Under the pieces are notes generated by a model, which saw only the letters and a program-made list of their open reading frames with translations, ran no database searches and was not told the origin of the DNA. Shown piece by piece: positions 1 through 11,276 of a stretch of DNA of 64,000 nt (position 1 is the stretch's first letter; each line of letters starts with the position of its first letter). The stretch is from NCBI GenBank assembly GCA_020726505.1, contig JAHLEZ010000001.1, positions 4,030,001 to 4,094,000 on the forward strand, read 5' to 3'. A program made the position numbers and the translations under genes. Origin of the DNA: Leptodontidium sp. MPI-SDFR-AT-0119 (lineage: Eukaryota > Ascomycota > Leotiomycetes > Helotiales > Leptodontidiaceae).

Positions 1-1073
1 TTTCAGGGGAACCATTGGTCAGGAGCGGCCGAGGATAAATCGTGGAGACACGGTCTCACAGAGCTCCGCCCACCTCTTCCAACCGAAGGCCCCATTTCCA
101 AACTCTCCCAAACATCTGAAACCGCACACAAGTTTCAAAGCATCCAAAGATGGCAAAGAACCATCGCAACCCACAATACGGGCCTTTGACTGGCTATGCC
201 GAGGAAGTTCGCCCCGACCGTGTCCAATCATATTCCTCCGTTTGCTTGCCCGAGGGGCAAGTAGCGGCATGATGGAATGGTTCCTGTCCTTCAGAGACAT
301 CTCTTGGTCCACGATCGTTGCTGGTGAGGGAGGTGCTTCTCTTCTTTGAGAAAGCTTCGTTCCCCTGATTCTGCTTATGCGAGTTACTTATGGTACAGGG
401 GGGAACTGATTCAAGTCTGGATCATCTTTCTTACTCTGTCTACTCTATTGATCGTGCTTGCCTTTCTTTCTCTCTCATCCGTCTTTCATTTCTCAAAGAC
501 CAAAAGCACAATACCTACCCTACCTACCCTCCTCTATATTCTGCATAGCCCTTCTCAAACCCACCCCCGCGCGAATACTCCCAAGCCCTTGAAGTCCAGC
601 CAGCCATTCTGCAGCGCCCATCGATCAGTATCGCATATCGTGCCTCGTCCCAAGCTCTGCGCATTGGGTTTGTTCAAGCTACTGCGTCATCCTAGAATCT
701 GGCAAGAAACTAGCAATCGTAACCCTTTCGGAAGCAACGGGGTGCTAAAGGGTACTTGTGTACCTGCGTTCAGCGCTCGGTCTGCCACATCCGACAACTC
801 CTGTCGCAAACACCCAGGAGAACCGTGGGAGGTTGGCTGTCAAAACGATTCATCTCAAACGTGCAGAGTTTGGCTCGTCTAAGCATATTCCCTCGAGTTC
901 GCCAGTGTCGCGGGGAACACATCGAAGCTCTTCCCTAGTCAATACTTCACCTGCTATCGCAATTGTCACACACTGCTATCTATCGTTGACAACCCCAATT
1001 GTGGGTGACGAGCTACATCTCAACTGTCTTCTTCGAGAATTGCTTGCGAACATTGCGGAGAACATCATCAACA
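1..1073. other. Upstream region without a supported gene
   Basis: Several short overlapping open frames exist on both strands, but none shows a recognisable domain, consistent codon pattern or start context. The part just before 1074 is probably the promoter and leader of the GPI-protein gene. A gene truncated at the window edge cannot be excluded. Confidence 0.5.
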
Positions 1074-1868
1074 ATGCGGCGGAATCACTTTACCTTGTTC
1101 CTGGCGCTGCCCACCACGCTGGCGTTTTCCCTATCGAATTTTCAAGAAATCACCTCGACTGCCATACCGTTATCATGCCTCTTGACATACGACACTCAGA
1201 TGGGCGACTGCAAGAAGAAGGATTTCAGCAAAGGGTGCTCAGATGACTGCGTTCAGAATTTGCTGTCTATACAAGCAGATGTGCAGGAAGCTTGCTCAAC
1301 CATTACTGTAAATCCCAGTACGCTATTGGGCATTGTGAAGAGTGGAGGAATCGTGGTTGCGCTTTGCCCGATACTGGGTTCGACGACAAGCTCTACAAGC
1401 AGCACATCTGCAACGCCACAAGTTATTGTCACGATCCCAACAACGAATCCTGGCGTGGAGGTGCCCAAAACAACATCCACTATCACAGTACAACCGACAG
1501 CAAGCACAACTGCGCGAGCCTCTCAGACGGTAATCTCACTGTCAATAGTCAGCTCAGTGGCATCGTCAAAGAGCTCGTCAGCCTCTACAACCTCGACGAT
1601 ATCGACAATTGAAGTACCTCAGACGACTGAGACAACAGCCCCTAGCACAACAACTCCGGAGGCTGTACCAGTGTCTACAACCACATCCAACAAAGCAGCT
1701 GTGGCTGCAAGCTCGAGTTCGGGGTCAAAAGCGACGTCTAAACCGGATCAGGGGTCAGGAGGAGGAAGTCCTTTCGATATATCGAGTGGTGGGAGCATGT
1801 TTGGGTGTAATTCGGCCTTAGGCGTGAGTTTAGTGCTGGCGTGGGCAGGATACTTCCTTGGACGGTAG
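1074..1868 (+). CDS. Secreted Cys-rich protein with GPI-anchor signal
   Basis: A single-exon 264-aa protein. The ATG at 1074 is chosen because it is followed directly by a typical signal peptide (Arg-Arg, then a Leu/Phe/Ala-rich core, about residues 1-20); the frame stays open upstream but only adds non-secretory sequence. Residues about 25-100 form a compact domain with six cysteines, a pattern common in small secreted ascomycete proteins. It is followed by a Ser/Thr-rich stalk of roughly 120 residues, likely O-mannosylated. The C-terminus has a Gly/Ser-rich stretch and a hydrophobic tail ending FLGR, as expected for GPI attachment. The role is likely cell-wall or cell-surface; no enzymatic motif is visible. 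Family assignment is inference from architecture. Confidence 0.72.
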   Translation: MRRNHFTLFLALPTTLAFSLSNFQEITSTAIPLSCLLTYDTQMGDCKKKDFSKGCSDDCVQNLLSIQADVQEACSTITVNPSTLLGIVKSGGIVVALCPILGSTTSSTSSTSATPQVIVTIPTTNPGVEVPKTTSTITVQPTASTTARASQTVISLSIVSSVASSKSSSASTTSTISTIEVPQTTETTAPSTTTPEAVPVSTTTSNKAAVAASSSSGSKATSKPDQGSGGGSPFDISSGGSMFGCNSALGVSLVLAWAGYFLGR

Positions 1869-3914
1869 CATACCGGAGTCCCGGGGTGGATTGTACGATG
1901 ATTTGGATTTGATGACTACGATAATGTCTAACAAGTTGGACTATGGAAGAAACGGAGCTTGGAAATCAGAGGCGACACTTTCATGTGTTTAGAACTATCC
2001 TTAGCCTTGATCTTAATCAGACAAGGTAGCATTGGCGTTGACGGCTTTGGACAGTACGCTGTCAGGCATATTTTTCTTTTTAGATACCACGATTATTTTA
2101 CAATCAATCAGTTTGAATACACGAGCCCTATGGCATAAAACAAGTGTTGCTACGAAACAAAAAGCATCTAAACCTAGCTATGTGCCGTGTTGCTCTTGAT
2201 TTGCTTTAGCCTGAATACTGTGTCTTGCTTGCGCTTGAAGGTTTTGGTAGCGAATTTGGAAGTTTGGAAGTTTGGCTTATTGATACCTTGTCTAGGCTTA
2301 TACTACACTGAATCTGCAACTTTATAAGCAGTTCTAGTTTCCAATATTAGCAGCATACAGCGAGCTCCGTAAAAGCGCCGTCAAAAAATGGGCCGAAAAT
2401 TGCATCCGAATGGATTCTTTACCACGAGAGAGATCATGCACCCGCTCCAAAGGGCTAGCCATATCTATCTCAAAGAGAGTAGTCTCAGTGGTAAAAAGAA
2501 TTCTATAAACAATGATAGAACTAGCTGGATTGATATCTAAAAGCACATTAGACGTGTCCAACATCAATTTACATACAAAATTAATTCGTGTTGCTATACG
2601 CAAATGAAGTATCAACCTTCCTGCGACTGTCATAAATAACGTTCATCAGATAACACGCCTTCAAGTTTCCAATTTTATTAGTATTTTCTTGAAAGATCAT
2701 TTCTTTTCAGAGCAAGGTAATTGGATTATCAACCCGCTGATAAGCTTTCATGGATCGCGATCCTCACCTTCGCCTAAAGTAAACAAAGGCGCCCGCTAGC
2801 AAACGTTAGCTCCAAATGACTCTCCTTCGATATGCAGGTATTCCAATTCACCGCAGCGCAGCACATGTGTTGAATCGAATTTCGACAATTCACTTATGTC
2901 GAGCTTTCTCCTCTTAGTTCTAGTTCTGTTTCTTTGAGCATAAATCGAGCGCGCCTGCGACTTTCTTCGTCGGTTGACCCTGTTGATAGTCCACACCCCA
3001 CCATCCTGCTTTCTCCATAACACCACCATCGAACATCAACTCCTCTACGCTCAGCCTTTTCACCACCACTGTAGCGCTGAGCTTATGATTACTAGTAACG
3101 GCAATTACAACAAGCAGCACGCTATTAGCAATTACTTCTTGCAGTACCTAATGTCCACGTAGACAAGGTTTTGTCTAGAGTAGAGCGCGCACATAGGAAA
3201 AGAGTGCGACTCTTTTGTCGTATCACAGGTACAGCAGATAAAGCCCCTCTATTGCCACATGTGTCTCTATCCTCTGAGTTGAAGCTGACGGACTCTGAAG
3301 TAGGAATCTCCGCTGTTTTACGAGGTCAATACAGCAAACCCTAGCAAGCCAAACACGTCAAAGACAAGGGCCTTTCTGTCTCATTGCAACAAGAGAACGT
3401 CATCCGATTACAACTTATACACATCTATACAGTTCTATCGAGAACAACAAGCACATAGACAGCAGCAAAACCTCTCTAAGAATTCGATCCGAACAATTTG
3501 AAGCAGAAAAACTTCGCAGTGAATGCCACTTACATTTGTTGAATTTCAAGACGGAAGGTCACATAGCTGTACTACCTCGATTCCTGTATAGCGCGCTACC
3601 CAACAGCTTTGATAAAAGCTTTGTTGTCTCTTCTTCGATTTTTCTCAACAACCCCACGACCTCGCAGCGACATCGATTTTTGCTTGCGTCCTTGTACTTT
3701 TTTACTGTAACAACCGTACGCTAGTACTTCCATCTATTCAGCCACCCAAACCTTTTCGGGCTTTCAAAAAGTAAGTCATGAAACCATTACATTACGTCTA
3801 TTGTCATTAGCTAATATCCTTCAGCAGAAATTCCTCTACTACTCCCAAACCCTCAACTAAGCCCCTCTCCAACTCCAATTCAAAATCCTGCCCGGTCACA
3901 CTCCGCTGTCCACA
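1869..3914. other. Intergenic region, about 2 kb; AT-rich centre
   Basis: No convincing gene was found. About 2080-2720 is AT-rich with short tandem motifs (GGAAGTTT repeated near 2256). The last 200 bases are the pyrimidine-rich leader of the gene at 3915 and hold a likely 5'UTR intron: donor GTAAGT at 3771, branch-like GCTAAT, acceptor at 3824 or 3827. Confidence 0.5.
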
Positions 3915-6077
3915 ATGTCTCAACCTCTTTGGATTGAAGTAGAGGACGTCGTCTTTCGTCATTACATTCTCCCTCAATCCCAATACTGCAAAGGCGTCTT
4001 CAATCGAACCATCGGCATGGGCTGGAAAGAACTTGCCCCTATGATGCAAGCAGAGATGTCCAGGCTCGGCTTCCCAGACCAACGAATGTACACCGAAGCC
4101 GTACTCTCACAGCAATACTACAAGCTGTTCGGTGCCCACTCGCTTAGCGGAGGCGAAGGAGACATTCCTCGGTCGATGGCTCCACTGCGATCACAACCTG
4201 GCTCCCAGCCACATCATCCTCCCAACCGAATTCGTGCTACTGCTCGTGTGCGACTCAGACCTGGATATATCAGCCGTTTCACACAGACCGACCCTAAGGA
4301 GTTTGCTGACCTCAGTGTTGATGAAGATTTGAGTGTCCATGCTAATACTGAAGGTCAATCAAATCATGATCTCGGCGGAGAGCCTGGTCGATCAAGGAGA
4401 GATGATCGAAAGACCCCCACGTCTGGATATGAGATTGAGGGCTATTATAGGAATGATAGTGCGGATCGTGGGGGCCAGAAGAGAAAACATCAGGACTATG
4501 AGGATGACGATACTAGATCCATGGGAGTAGATGAGTACAGGAAGTACAACGCTTCCCAACGTAAGGTCGAAGAATATCTTCACCATCCCAGCAGAAAGTC
4601 CACACCAGCCCACCAAGAAAGTATCCCCTCCAACACTGGTACATATGGTGATGAGGACCTCCCGGCTTTCGAAGACCCGAACCCCGCGAGAGGAATCGCC
4701 AACAATAACGCACAGAGGGAGAAGCCAAGAACAACGCGAGGCTTTGTCCTTCATGGCCTCGAATCCCCGGATGAATCTGACTTCGGTATCCTCAGAGATC
4801 CATTCCCAATACCTCGAAAAGAGACCAAAGATGAGATCAAAGCTAGGCTAGACTCTTACGAGGACGAGCTCAGAGTCGAGGACGAGGAGCGGAGAAAGCG
4901 GCCGAAGACTGGCCGTGTCGAGCCTAGACCAAACAAGGCATTTATACTCGATACACTTGACGATTTTAGTGATGGTGAGATGGATATTTTCAACAAGGGC
5001 CCATTGCGTCGTCGCCCGGAGACGGATGAAGCTTTTGATGGCAATGGGAGTGCACCTGTTAAGAAAGGCATGTTTATAGATGGTGTTTACCAGCCTATTC
5101 GACGACGAGGCTTCTCCGCTCGACCAAGCTTTGATCAAGATCAAGCTCCTCTTCTTGATGATTCAGAGCCTGCCATTCGGGTTCAATCTCAACTCACCTC
5201 CCCTGAAGCTCCCGCTCAGAAGAAACTTCAGGGAGATAATTCTAACAAGTCCAAAGCTCCTCGAGATTCCGAAAACGCAGTTACGAAGAAGAAAGAGCGG
5301 AAGAATACTGGCCCATCAACTTCCAAAGCTCCCGCCGTCAAGAAGTCAAAGAAAGTTCCTAGCAAGATGTCGAACAAACTTCCACAAGTCACATCCAAGC
5401 ATCCCATCGAGTACACCAACCGCCCAGTACCATTCTTCGAATCCGTCAAGTTGCCTCCTATATCTAAGAAAAGCGGCAGTGCCAAGCCTCATGTTGGAAA
5501 AGACCCGGTTGGAAGAGGTCAGAATGGAGACAATTCGGATGTACGTGGTGGCCACCATGGAGAGAATCGTGGATTTGGAGGCTCATCTTCGGTGCGACAA
5601 CCAACTAAGAAACCTCTTACTCAAGGTGATGTTGAAGGTCGACCAAGTGAGAAGAGAGTTAATCTGGGAGGGACTATCCATAAAATCTCAGATCTTCCCG
5701 CTGCTGTGAAGCGTACTTTCAAAATCGATGTGGACGGGAATATCCCTGATTCTTTCCTGTCTAAGAACACTCCCGTTGCAGCTACAGCTACAGTTCCACC
5801 TGCAGTCTCAACTCCAGCACCAGCTCGCAACTTATCTTCCATCAAAGAAAGCATTCATGAGAATACCACGAGTGCCAGGCTCTCGACATTGAAATCCATT
5901 GTTGCTGGTGCGAATGTGGAGACGAGAGTTGAGGATGCGCCGTCTTGGGCTAAGGCTATTGCTGCTCAGCGGGGGTTTAGGGGGGATGTTCATGCCCTTG
6001 ATCCTGTTTCTGCGCCTGCTCATGGTGGAGAGAACAAGGGGAATGGGGCAGAGAAGGCTGTGTCTCCTAAGAAGTGA
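3915..6077 (+). CDS. Large disordered protein with small conserved-looking N-terminal domain, unknown function
   Basis: One uninterrupted exon of 720 codons beginning at ATG 3915 (context CACAATGTC). I do not recognise the family. Residues about 1-75 are hydrophobic and aromatic with predicted helices (a Trp-Ile-Glu start, then GMGWKEL, ending QQYYKLF), resembling a short helical DNA- or protein-binding module. The rest is charged, low-complexity and probably disordered: Lys/Arg- and Pro/Ser-rich, with several basic patches that could be nuclear localisation signals (KKKERK, VKKSKKVPSK). A better-ordered block lies near residues 575-605 (NLGGTIHKISDLPAAVKRTF). A nuclear or chromatin-associated role is a guess only. 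A probable 5'UTR intron lies at 3771-3824/3827. Confidence 0.75.
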   Translation: MSQPLWIEVEDVVFRHYILPQSQYCKGVFNRTIGMGWKELAPMMQAEMSRLGFPDQRMYTEAVLSQQYYKLFGAHSLSGGEGDIPRSMAPLRSQPGSQPHHPPNRIRATARVRLRPGYISRFTQTDPKEFADLSVDEDLSVHANTEGQSNHDLGGEPGRSRRDDRKTPTSGYEIEGYYRNDSADRGGQKRKHQDYEDDDTRSMGVDEYRKYNASQRKVEEYLHHPSRKSTPAHQESIPSNTGTYGDEDLPAFEDPNPARGIANNNAQREKPRTTRGFVLHGLESPDESDFGILRDPFPIPRKETKDEIKARLDSYEDELRVEDEERRKRPKTGRVEPRPNKAFILDTLDDFSDGEMDIFNKGPLRRRPETDEAFDGNGSAPVKKGMFIDGVYQPIRRRGFSARPSFDQDQAPLLDDSEPAIRVQSQLTSPEAPAQKKLQGDNSNKSKAPRDSENAVTKKKERKNTGPSTSKAPAVKKSKKVPSKMSNKLPQVTSKHPIEYTNRPVPFFESVKLPPISKKSGSAKPHVGKDPVGRGQNGDNSDVRGGHHGENRGFGGSSSVRQPTKKPLTQGDVEGRPSEKRVNLGGTIHKISDLPAAVKRTFKIDVDGNIPDSFLSKNTPVAATATVPPAVSTPAPARNLSSIKESIHENTTSARLSTLKSIVAGANVETRVEDAPSWAKAIAAQRGFRGDVHALDPVSAPAHGGENKGNGAEKAVSPKK

Positions 6078-6563
6078 TGGGTTGAGGGACTCGACGGGAC
6101 AAGGAAGGGAGAGGGAACAGGGGAATGGGGAATGGGGAGTTACGTAAAAGCATTGCAGCATGCACATTTCTGTCTTGAGTCGTCAAGTAATAAACATGTC
6201 ACTATCTAGGTATGATGTGATATTTCCATTCTTCCGAAATAATGATATTCGATAACAACAAACGAATAGTCTTAATTTACCAGCGCAATCCGGTCAACTC
6301 TTTCTTTGTGTTGATTCCCAAAATACCACAAATAAGAACCATCACATGCTCATGAGAATCTCTTTGACACCCACTTCGCCTCCCCTTTATGCCACGTCTC
6401 GACGGCAGCACACCTTTATCATTTATAACACACAAAGTCTATGGAATAATCCACCATAACTTACAACCCCAACCTATCCAAACGCCTTTTCTTATCCCAT
6501 TACGAAATCATACACAGAATCCCACTAAGATTGCCTCAAAAACATCAGTAGTCAGCAGCAAAA
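6078..6563. other. Intergenic spacer and leader
   Basis: About 490 bases between the stop at 6077 and the small spliced gene at 6564. It is AT-rich in the first 250 bases (probable 3' end of the upstream gene). No gene seen. Confidence 0.5.
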
Positions 6564-7312
6564 ATGGGCTCCGAACACTCGCTACTCAGCCCCATCACAC
6601 CACGGGTGTGCTGCCAATCTGCTGGCCACCCTCCCCATGCTGGTGTAAGTCTCCACTCTCCCAATACTCCTGGGTCTTGATTGACATAATTAAAAGAAGG
6701 AGGAGAAGCTAATACAAAGAGATAGAATAAGCACGGGTGGTTTAAACAGCTGGAAGGTGTTACGCAGTGCAGGTTCTGCCCGCATATACGATGTCATCTC
6801 TGTGGGAGTGACCCGAAGAGACCATAGTCGACCGGAATTGGATAGTCTGAGTTGCTTGTATGAAAATTATATTTTTTCTTGCGAGGGAATTATTGTATAT
6901 TAGAGCGTTATGAAATTGTGAATGGAACTTGTGATTGTGCAGAGTGGGTGACTGTGGACTTTGCTTTGGTGCCTATTTAAGTAAATTAATGGCACTTATT
7001 TCCCTGATTCTTTCTTTTCATCGCCACACAGGCGTTGGGAAATACAAACGACAGCGAGAATAGGATATCAAGCCAAGCCAGTCCTCAAACCACATACCCA
7101 AGCTTCAATTCTCGGAAAGAGGGTGAGAATGTAGCCATTCAAGAGGAAAGTGAAGAAGAAGAAAGAGAAAGAAGCTTCGTGGCTGTGCTGCAAAAGATAC
7201 GATGGTGGAATGCACAACACCCATCAAGTAAGCAGCTGAATATAAGCTTGTTTAATCATTTCCTAACAGTTACGTAGTTGCCGACTGGACGCTTCAAAAT
7301 GAACCCCGGTAA
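6564..7312 (+). CDS. Small spliced protein with N-myristoylation-like start, unknown function
   Basis: Proposed exons are 6564-6644, 7032-7227 and 7278-7312, giving 103 aa. Exon 1 encodes MGSEHSLLS..., with Gly2 and Ser6 matching the N-myristoylation consensus, and a Cys-Cys pair at 16-17 that could be palmitoylated. Donor GTAAGT at 6645 and acceptor CACAG at 7031 keep phase 0. Exon 2 has an acidic tract (a Glu run) followed by a Trp-Trp motif. Intron 2 (7228-7277) has donor GTAAGC, branch CCTAAC and acceptor TAG, and leads to a short C-terminus IADWTLQNEPR. Reading through intron 2 instead reaches an in-frame stop at 7277. The 387-nt first intron is long for this genome, so the model is tentative. 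A membrane-tethered small protein is inferred. Confidence 0.45.
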
Positions 7313-8380
7313 TTGTGTTCTTTGCCAATCATGCCAACATAGAAGGTGTGATGCCGGCTGCGGATAGTCATTACCTGACTTGAGGAGGTGGTCACGCTGG
7401 ATTGTGGAATGGAGATTGATGCCTCTTTTTCCTTAGCGATTAGCTGCCAACTCAATCATTGCTGTATGTAGTACAAGCAGTAATGACAGAGTCTTTTAGG
7501 GGGACGTTTTGATAGGGCTAGCAATCAAACAAATAAAGCATTGAATTTCAAAATACCTAGGAGCTCTTTGGCTACGAATAGAACTTCTTGCAGACTGTTG
7601 ACATGTTCCTCCCATCCACCTTCTTGTCGGTTTCTCCTTAGTGAAGTGCATGTATTCATTTCCAATCACTAAATGCTCCTTTTTGCCGAAATAGTTGTGT
7701 GTTTTATAAATCTGCAAATTATCATGTTCGTGGTTGTGATTGCGGCTGTGTGATCAATGACTTGTATTGACCAGTGTGCCAAAGAATCTTTGCCCTTGAA
7801 ATGCCCTCTTAATAGCTTTACAGCTCAGTTGCGATAAGAAAGTATCCGGCAATCCCAAATCGAATAAGTAATCAAGATCTACAAACAAGTCCTATGTGGC
7901 GCTTCAAGAAAAGTGCACACAAGGAACAGCAGACGTGGCCATGTTGTCAAGCAGAATGACATGGCAGAAAACATCAGTGGGTGAGTAGCTTGAACGACCC
8001 CCATCCCCTCTCCCTGACGGAGGTTCTCTGATGTACTCGCAGACAATGGATGGAGCAGCACTTCTGCAAATCTCAGGAAACATATACCTGTATTGCAAGC
8101 ATGAAAAATGTGGCAAGTGTAAGAAGAAGCGGGGGACCTGAGGAAGCGTACAATATTGTGACATCGAAAAAAGATCTTCTGTGCCTCTTAGCTTTTGCTA
8201 GATAATGTAAGCAAAGTACAGAAGCTCCTAGTAGCATATTTGAGTAGAGTCCGAAACGGCAAGCAATAAATCTGATCAATTGAAGATCTCAAACTCGTTG
8301 TACGAAACCGAAACTTCTCAATTGACCACTATTCTACAATCTACCAACCCACCCATTCCCTCAAAATGTGTAATTCCAAC
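7313..8380. other. Intergenic region, no gene seen
   Basis: About 1.07 kb between the small gene and the 3' end of COX4. It contains only short unrelated open frames on both strands, without domain similarity or good splice structure. Confidence 0.5.
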
Positions 8381-9225
8381 CTATCTGTACTCTGGGCGAA
8401 CGAAATCGGCAAAGGTCTTTGGCTCCTCGTACGCGTGTCCATGGTCTCCGTGTCCGTGGGCATCGTGGGCGTGGGGGTCCTCCTCTGGGCCAACGTAGTC
8501 CATCTTCAGAACATTACCGCACTCTGGGCATCTCTCGATTGGGCGCTCTTTGGACATCTGTTTCCAAACCATTAGCTCCTACACCTCCTCAACGCGTGTC
8601 GTAAGAACATACCGTGAGCCAGATGACATTGTGAGAGTCAGCGGGGAAACCAGTACACCCGGCATATTGCTCATCACCGAAAGACTTGACGACAATTGGG
8701 TTGTCGAGCGTGCCTGTAATTCTCCATCAGCAATTGGCCATCAAATTCCTCTTGTTCCCCCCTTTCTTATAATGGGCTGATTTCGAGCGTACCTAGGCGG
8801 GAAGCATCCAATGGCTTCATGTCGAAGATATCAACGCCCTGCATCTTTCCCAAGATTTCCAATCGATCCAAACCAGTAGCCTGCTCGAGATCGGTGGGAA
8901 TGGTTCCTGGCGCGGCTCCGGGACCGATGAGGTCGGCTTCGCTCTTGATCTCTGTGTATGCCCATCAGCGTCCCTTCCCTCTCAGCAAGCTCCCCCGGAG
9001 CTCCGGATTCGTATCATACCATCAAATTTCTTGATCTTGTTGTCCTTGGACCCGCTGGCTGGTGTAGGTGCTGCTTCTCCTGTAACAGCCGGTTAGGACA
9101 ATCCGCGAGATTGGGGGACGAGGGGAAGTCGTACTGCGCACAATGGAGCTTGTGAAGCTGCGTTTGATCATTGGGCTGACTGCCGCTCTGCGGGCGGCAG
9201 CGAAGGCAGGGCGTGAGAGAAACAT
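8381..9225 (-). CDS. COX4: Cytochrome c oxidase subunit IV (Cox4, COX5B family)
   Basis: Nuclear-encoded, zinc-binding structural subunit of mitochondrial complex IV. Exons on the minus strand: 9225-9135, 9079-9020, 8951-8793, 8713-8613, 8557-8381; all join in phase to give 195 aa. Residues 1-30 (MFLSRPAFAAARRAAV...) form an Arg-rich mitochondrial presequence. The mature part carries the family's zinc site: Cys123, His131 (C-x7-H), then Cys147 and Cys150 in CPECG. The end has a His-rich stretch (seven His between 166 and 178) before the conserved PKTFADFVRPEYR tail. Upstream on the coding strand are a CCAAT box at 9309-9305 and an E-box CACGTG at 9327-9332, fitting Hap-complex-type control of respiration genes (inference). 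Confidence 0.95.
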
Positions 9226-9304
9226 GGCGGCTTCAATTGGGTTGTGCTTCGAAAGAGAGAATATCTTACGATCGTGAGGTCGGTCCAAGTTGAAGAGCTA
9301 GCCG

Positions 9305-9332
9305 ATTGGAAACTCCACTAACCACTCACGTG
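9305..9332 (-). promoter_or_regulatory. CCAAT box and CACGTG E-box upstream of COX4
   Basis: ATTGG on the plus strand at 9305-9309 reads CCAAT toward COX4, 80 bases before its ATG. The palindrome CACGTG lies at 9327-9332. CCAAT is the known binding site of the Hap/CBF complex on respiratory genes. Function here is inferred from position only. Confidence 0.45.
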
Positions 9333-10577
9333 ACCATGAGCTCATTTTGAGGATCTCGGCGACGACTCAGAATCCCCGAATTTCAAACCCTCTCTGGGAT
9401 TTCGTTCATTTCTTGTCTTTGCCCATATTCAACGCCATAATGATTTGTGAAACTTAGTCTTTCTCTACTGTCAGAGAATACCTCGATAGTTCTCATTGAC
9501 TGAAAAGGGGTCAACAGAACTTCCACTTCACCCATCCCTTTCCCTCAGATATCTTTTTCTTCCCCATCAGATAACTTCTTCTGAATATCTGGAATTCAAA
9601 TTCAAAATAAGCATGATTTTACCATGTAGTTACATTTCTGGGCAACGGACTGCGCCTCTGTGATTGTCAAGTTGACAGCCTTCGAAGCTATCAAAAAGAG
9701 TGCTATAATGCGTGCAAAGCATACAGAATGTAGATTGGCAAGGAAATGACTCACGATGGACGTGGGAAAACTCCAACGATTATATGAAGTCGGCGGAGAG
9801 AATCCAATAACAGGAGAAAAAGAGGTTCAAAGATGTGTATGGGAAGAAGCAGCTCGTCGTCATCGTTGGCATATTCCGTTTCCTCTAGTTTATCCTTCTG
9901 TTTTGGCTCATGCTTGTTTTGCGTCTAAAGTTACCATGGACACAAAACTCCATTAGTTATCCTTTGTCTCCCACAGGGCACGAAGGACCGGTTGGCAAAG
10001 TCATGACAAAGTCACAGCACTTTCAATCAACTTCTAAAAGCATGAAGGATGGCAAAATATCTTCATGCCCTGTTGGAGCTGGGAGACCGCATCGAGGAAT
10101 TTCTCAAATGGTGAATAGTTGCAATGCCGCCCACTATTCCTTCTCCAAGCTATGGTTGCTTGGCATCTCTTCGTTGGTGTAACATGCCGTACATCGATAC
10201 GGGGGAATTCAGTTGCATCGTGAAGTTGCAAATGTGCATGTTGGAGCGGGGTTAAAGAGTAGCTTTCCCTCCCCATCGTCGATCTTGGTGGTCAGTAGTT
10301 GCAGCTAAGTCTGTTCTCAGCAAAGTTGATCGCACATTCTGCACCACTACGACTGCCAAGAACAACCTTTCTCGTCGCCATGGGCTGGCTAATAGGAGTA
10401 TTGCACCTAGATTTTGAAAATTGCCATGACTTTCACATTATCAAAAAGTGATCAACGATCCAGCTTCCACTCTATGACCTATGTCTATAAATTGGAATAT
10501 ATTTCCCCTCAAAAGATCAACTCTACATCTTTTGTTCTACCCCGAATTTTCCGTTTCTCGGAAAGGAAAGCCCAATA
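9333..10577. other. Intergenic region, no gene seen
   Basis: About 1.2 kb between the divergent COX4 and PEBP-like loci. Short open frames occur but lack domains and splice support. Confidence 0.45.
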
Positions 10578-11276
10578 ATGTTTTTACAAGCACTTCTCCG
10601 CCGCTTTGGCGTTCTCTTCCATTGCCTCTAGCGCCCCTGTTTGCTCATCCATCTCTTTCATCGAGGCAGCAAGGGTGATGCCAAATTTACCCATGACGTT
10701 GTCCCTTTTTTCGACCCCAGGGTCAAGGTCTCGGCATCGTATGGTACAGCAATAGTAGACTTAGGAAGCCGCATTGGAACACTGCGTAAGCTCTATCGAG
10801 TAACACCTCGTACTCACGAAATTCGCTGACATAAAGTAGAAACCGTTCCGGAGCCTACTTTCACATTTAGTGCTGAACAAGACTATGACCCAAAACCAAC
10901 GAAGTACTTGAAGTTGATAATCGACCCTGATGCGCCTGGGCCGGACGGTACTATTCAAGCTCCTCTGCAAGGAGTTCTCAGCGACTTCTTTCATCTTGCC
11001 ATCGAAGATGCACAACCTGATTGTGTTACGCAGAGTCCACGACAGTACGAATGTCTCAATCCAACACCTCTCTCGGTAGCACCACATCGATATATATTCT
11101 TGGTCTGTCGACAACCCAAGAACTTGAGTCGCCACTCGCTCTGTCTTTGGCCATTGCTGGTCTCAACTTACAGCAGTTTGTTGACAAGTATGATATTGGA
11201 ACTTGTCGGCGGAAACTTCTACCTGCAAGGTGCCGGGACAAATGTGGGTGGTATTGGGGTGGGAGGACTTATTTGA
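10578..11276 (+). pseudogene. Decayed phosphatidylethanolamine-binding protein (PEBP) family gene
   Basis: The remains of a secreted PEBP-like protein are readable in three pieces. The ATG at 10578 starts a hydrophobic signal-like leader (MFLQALLRRFGVLF) but a TAG at 10629 breaks it. The same frame then gives a clear PEBP start (FFDPRVKVSASYGTA). A normal intron follows: donor GTAAGC at 10786, branch GCTGAC, acceptor near 10836-10839. The next exon carries the hallmark LIIDPDAPGPDG and the HRYIFL motif. After about 11110 homology continues in the frame two bases on (ESPLALSLAIAG, LQQFVDKYDIG) and near 11210 returns to the first frame (VGGNFYLQGAGT). One in-frame stop and two compensating shifts argue for a pseudogene; sequencing error is the alternative. 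PEBP proteins bind phospholipids or regulate kinases and proteases. Confidence 0.75.

Noticed and set aside
19..312. A minus-strand open frame at the window start
   Set aside because: No domain or clear start; could be an exon of a truncated gene but cannot be supported.
10609..10631. A 21-base GT...AG segment that would remove the stop in the PEBP-like gene
   Set aside because: Far too short for a spliceosomal intron.
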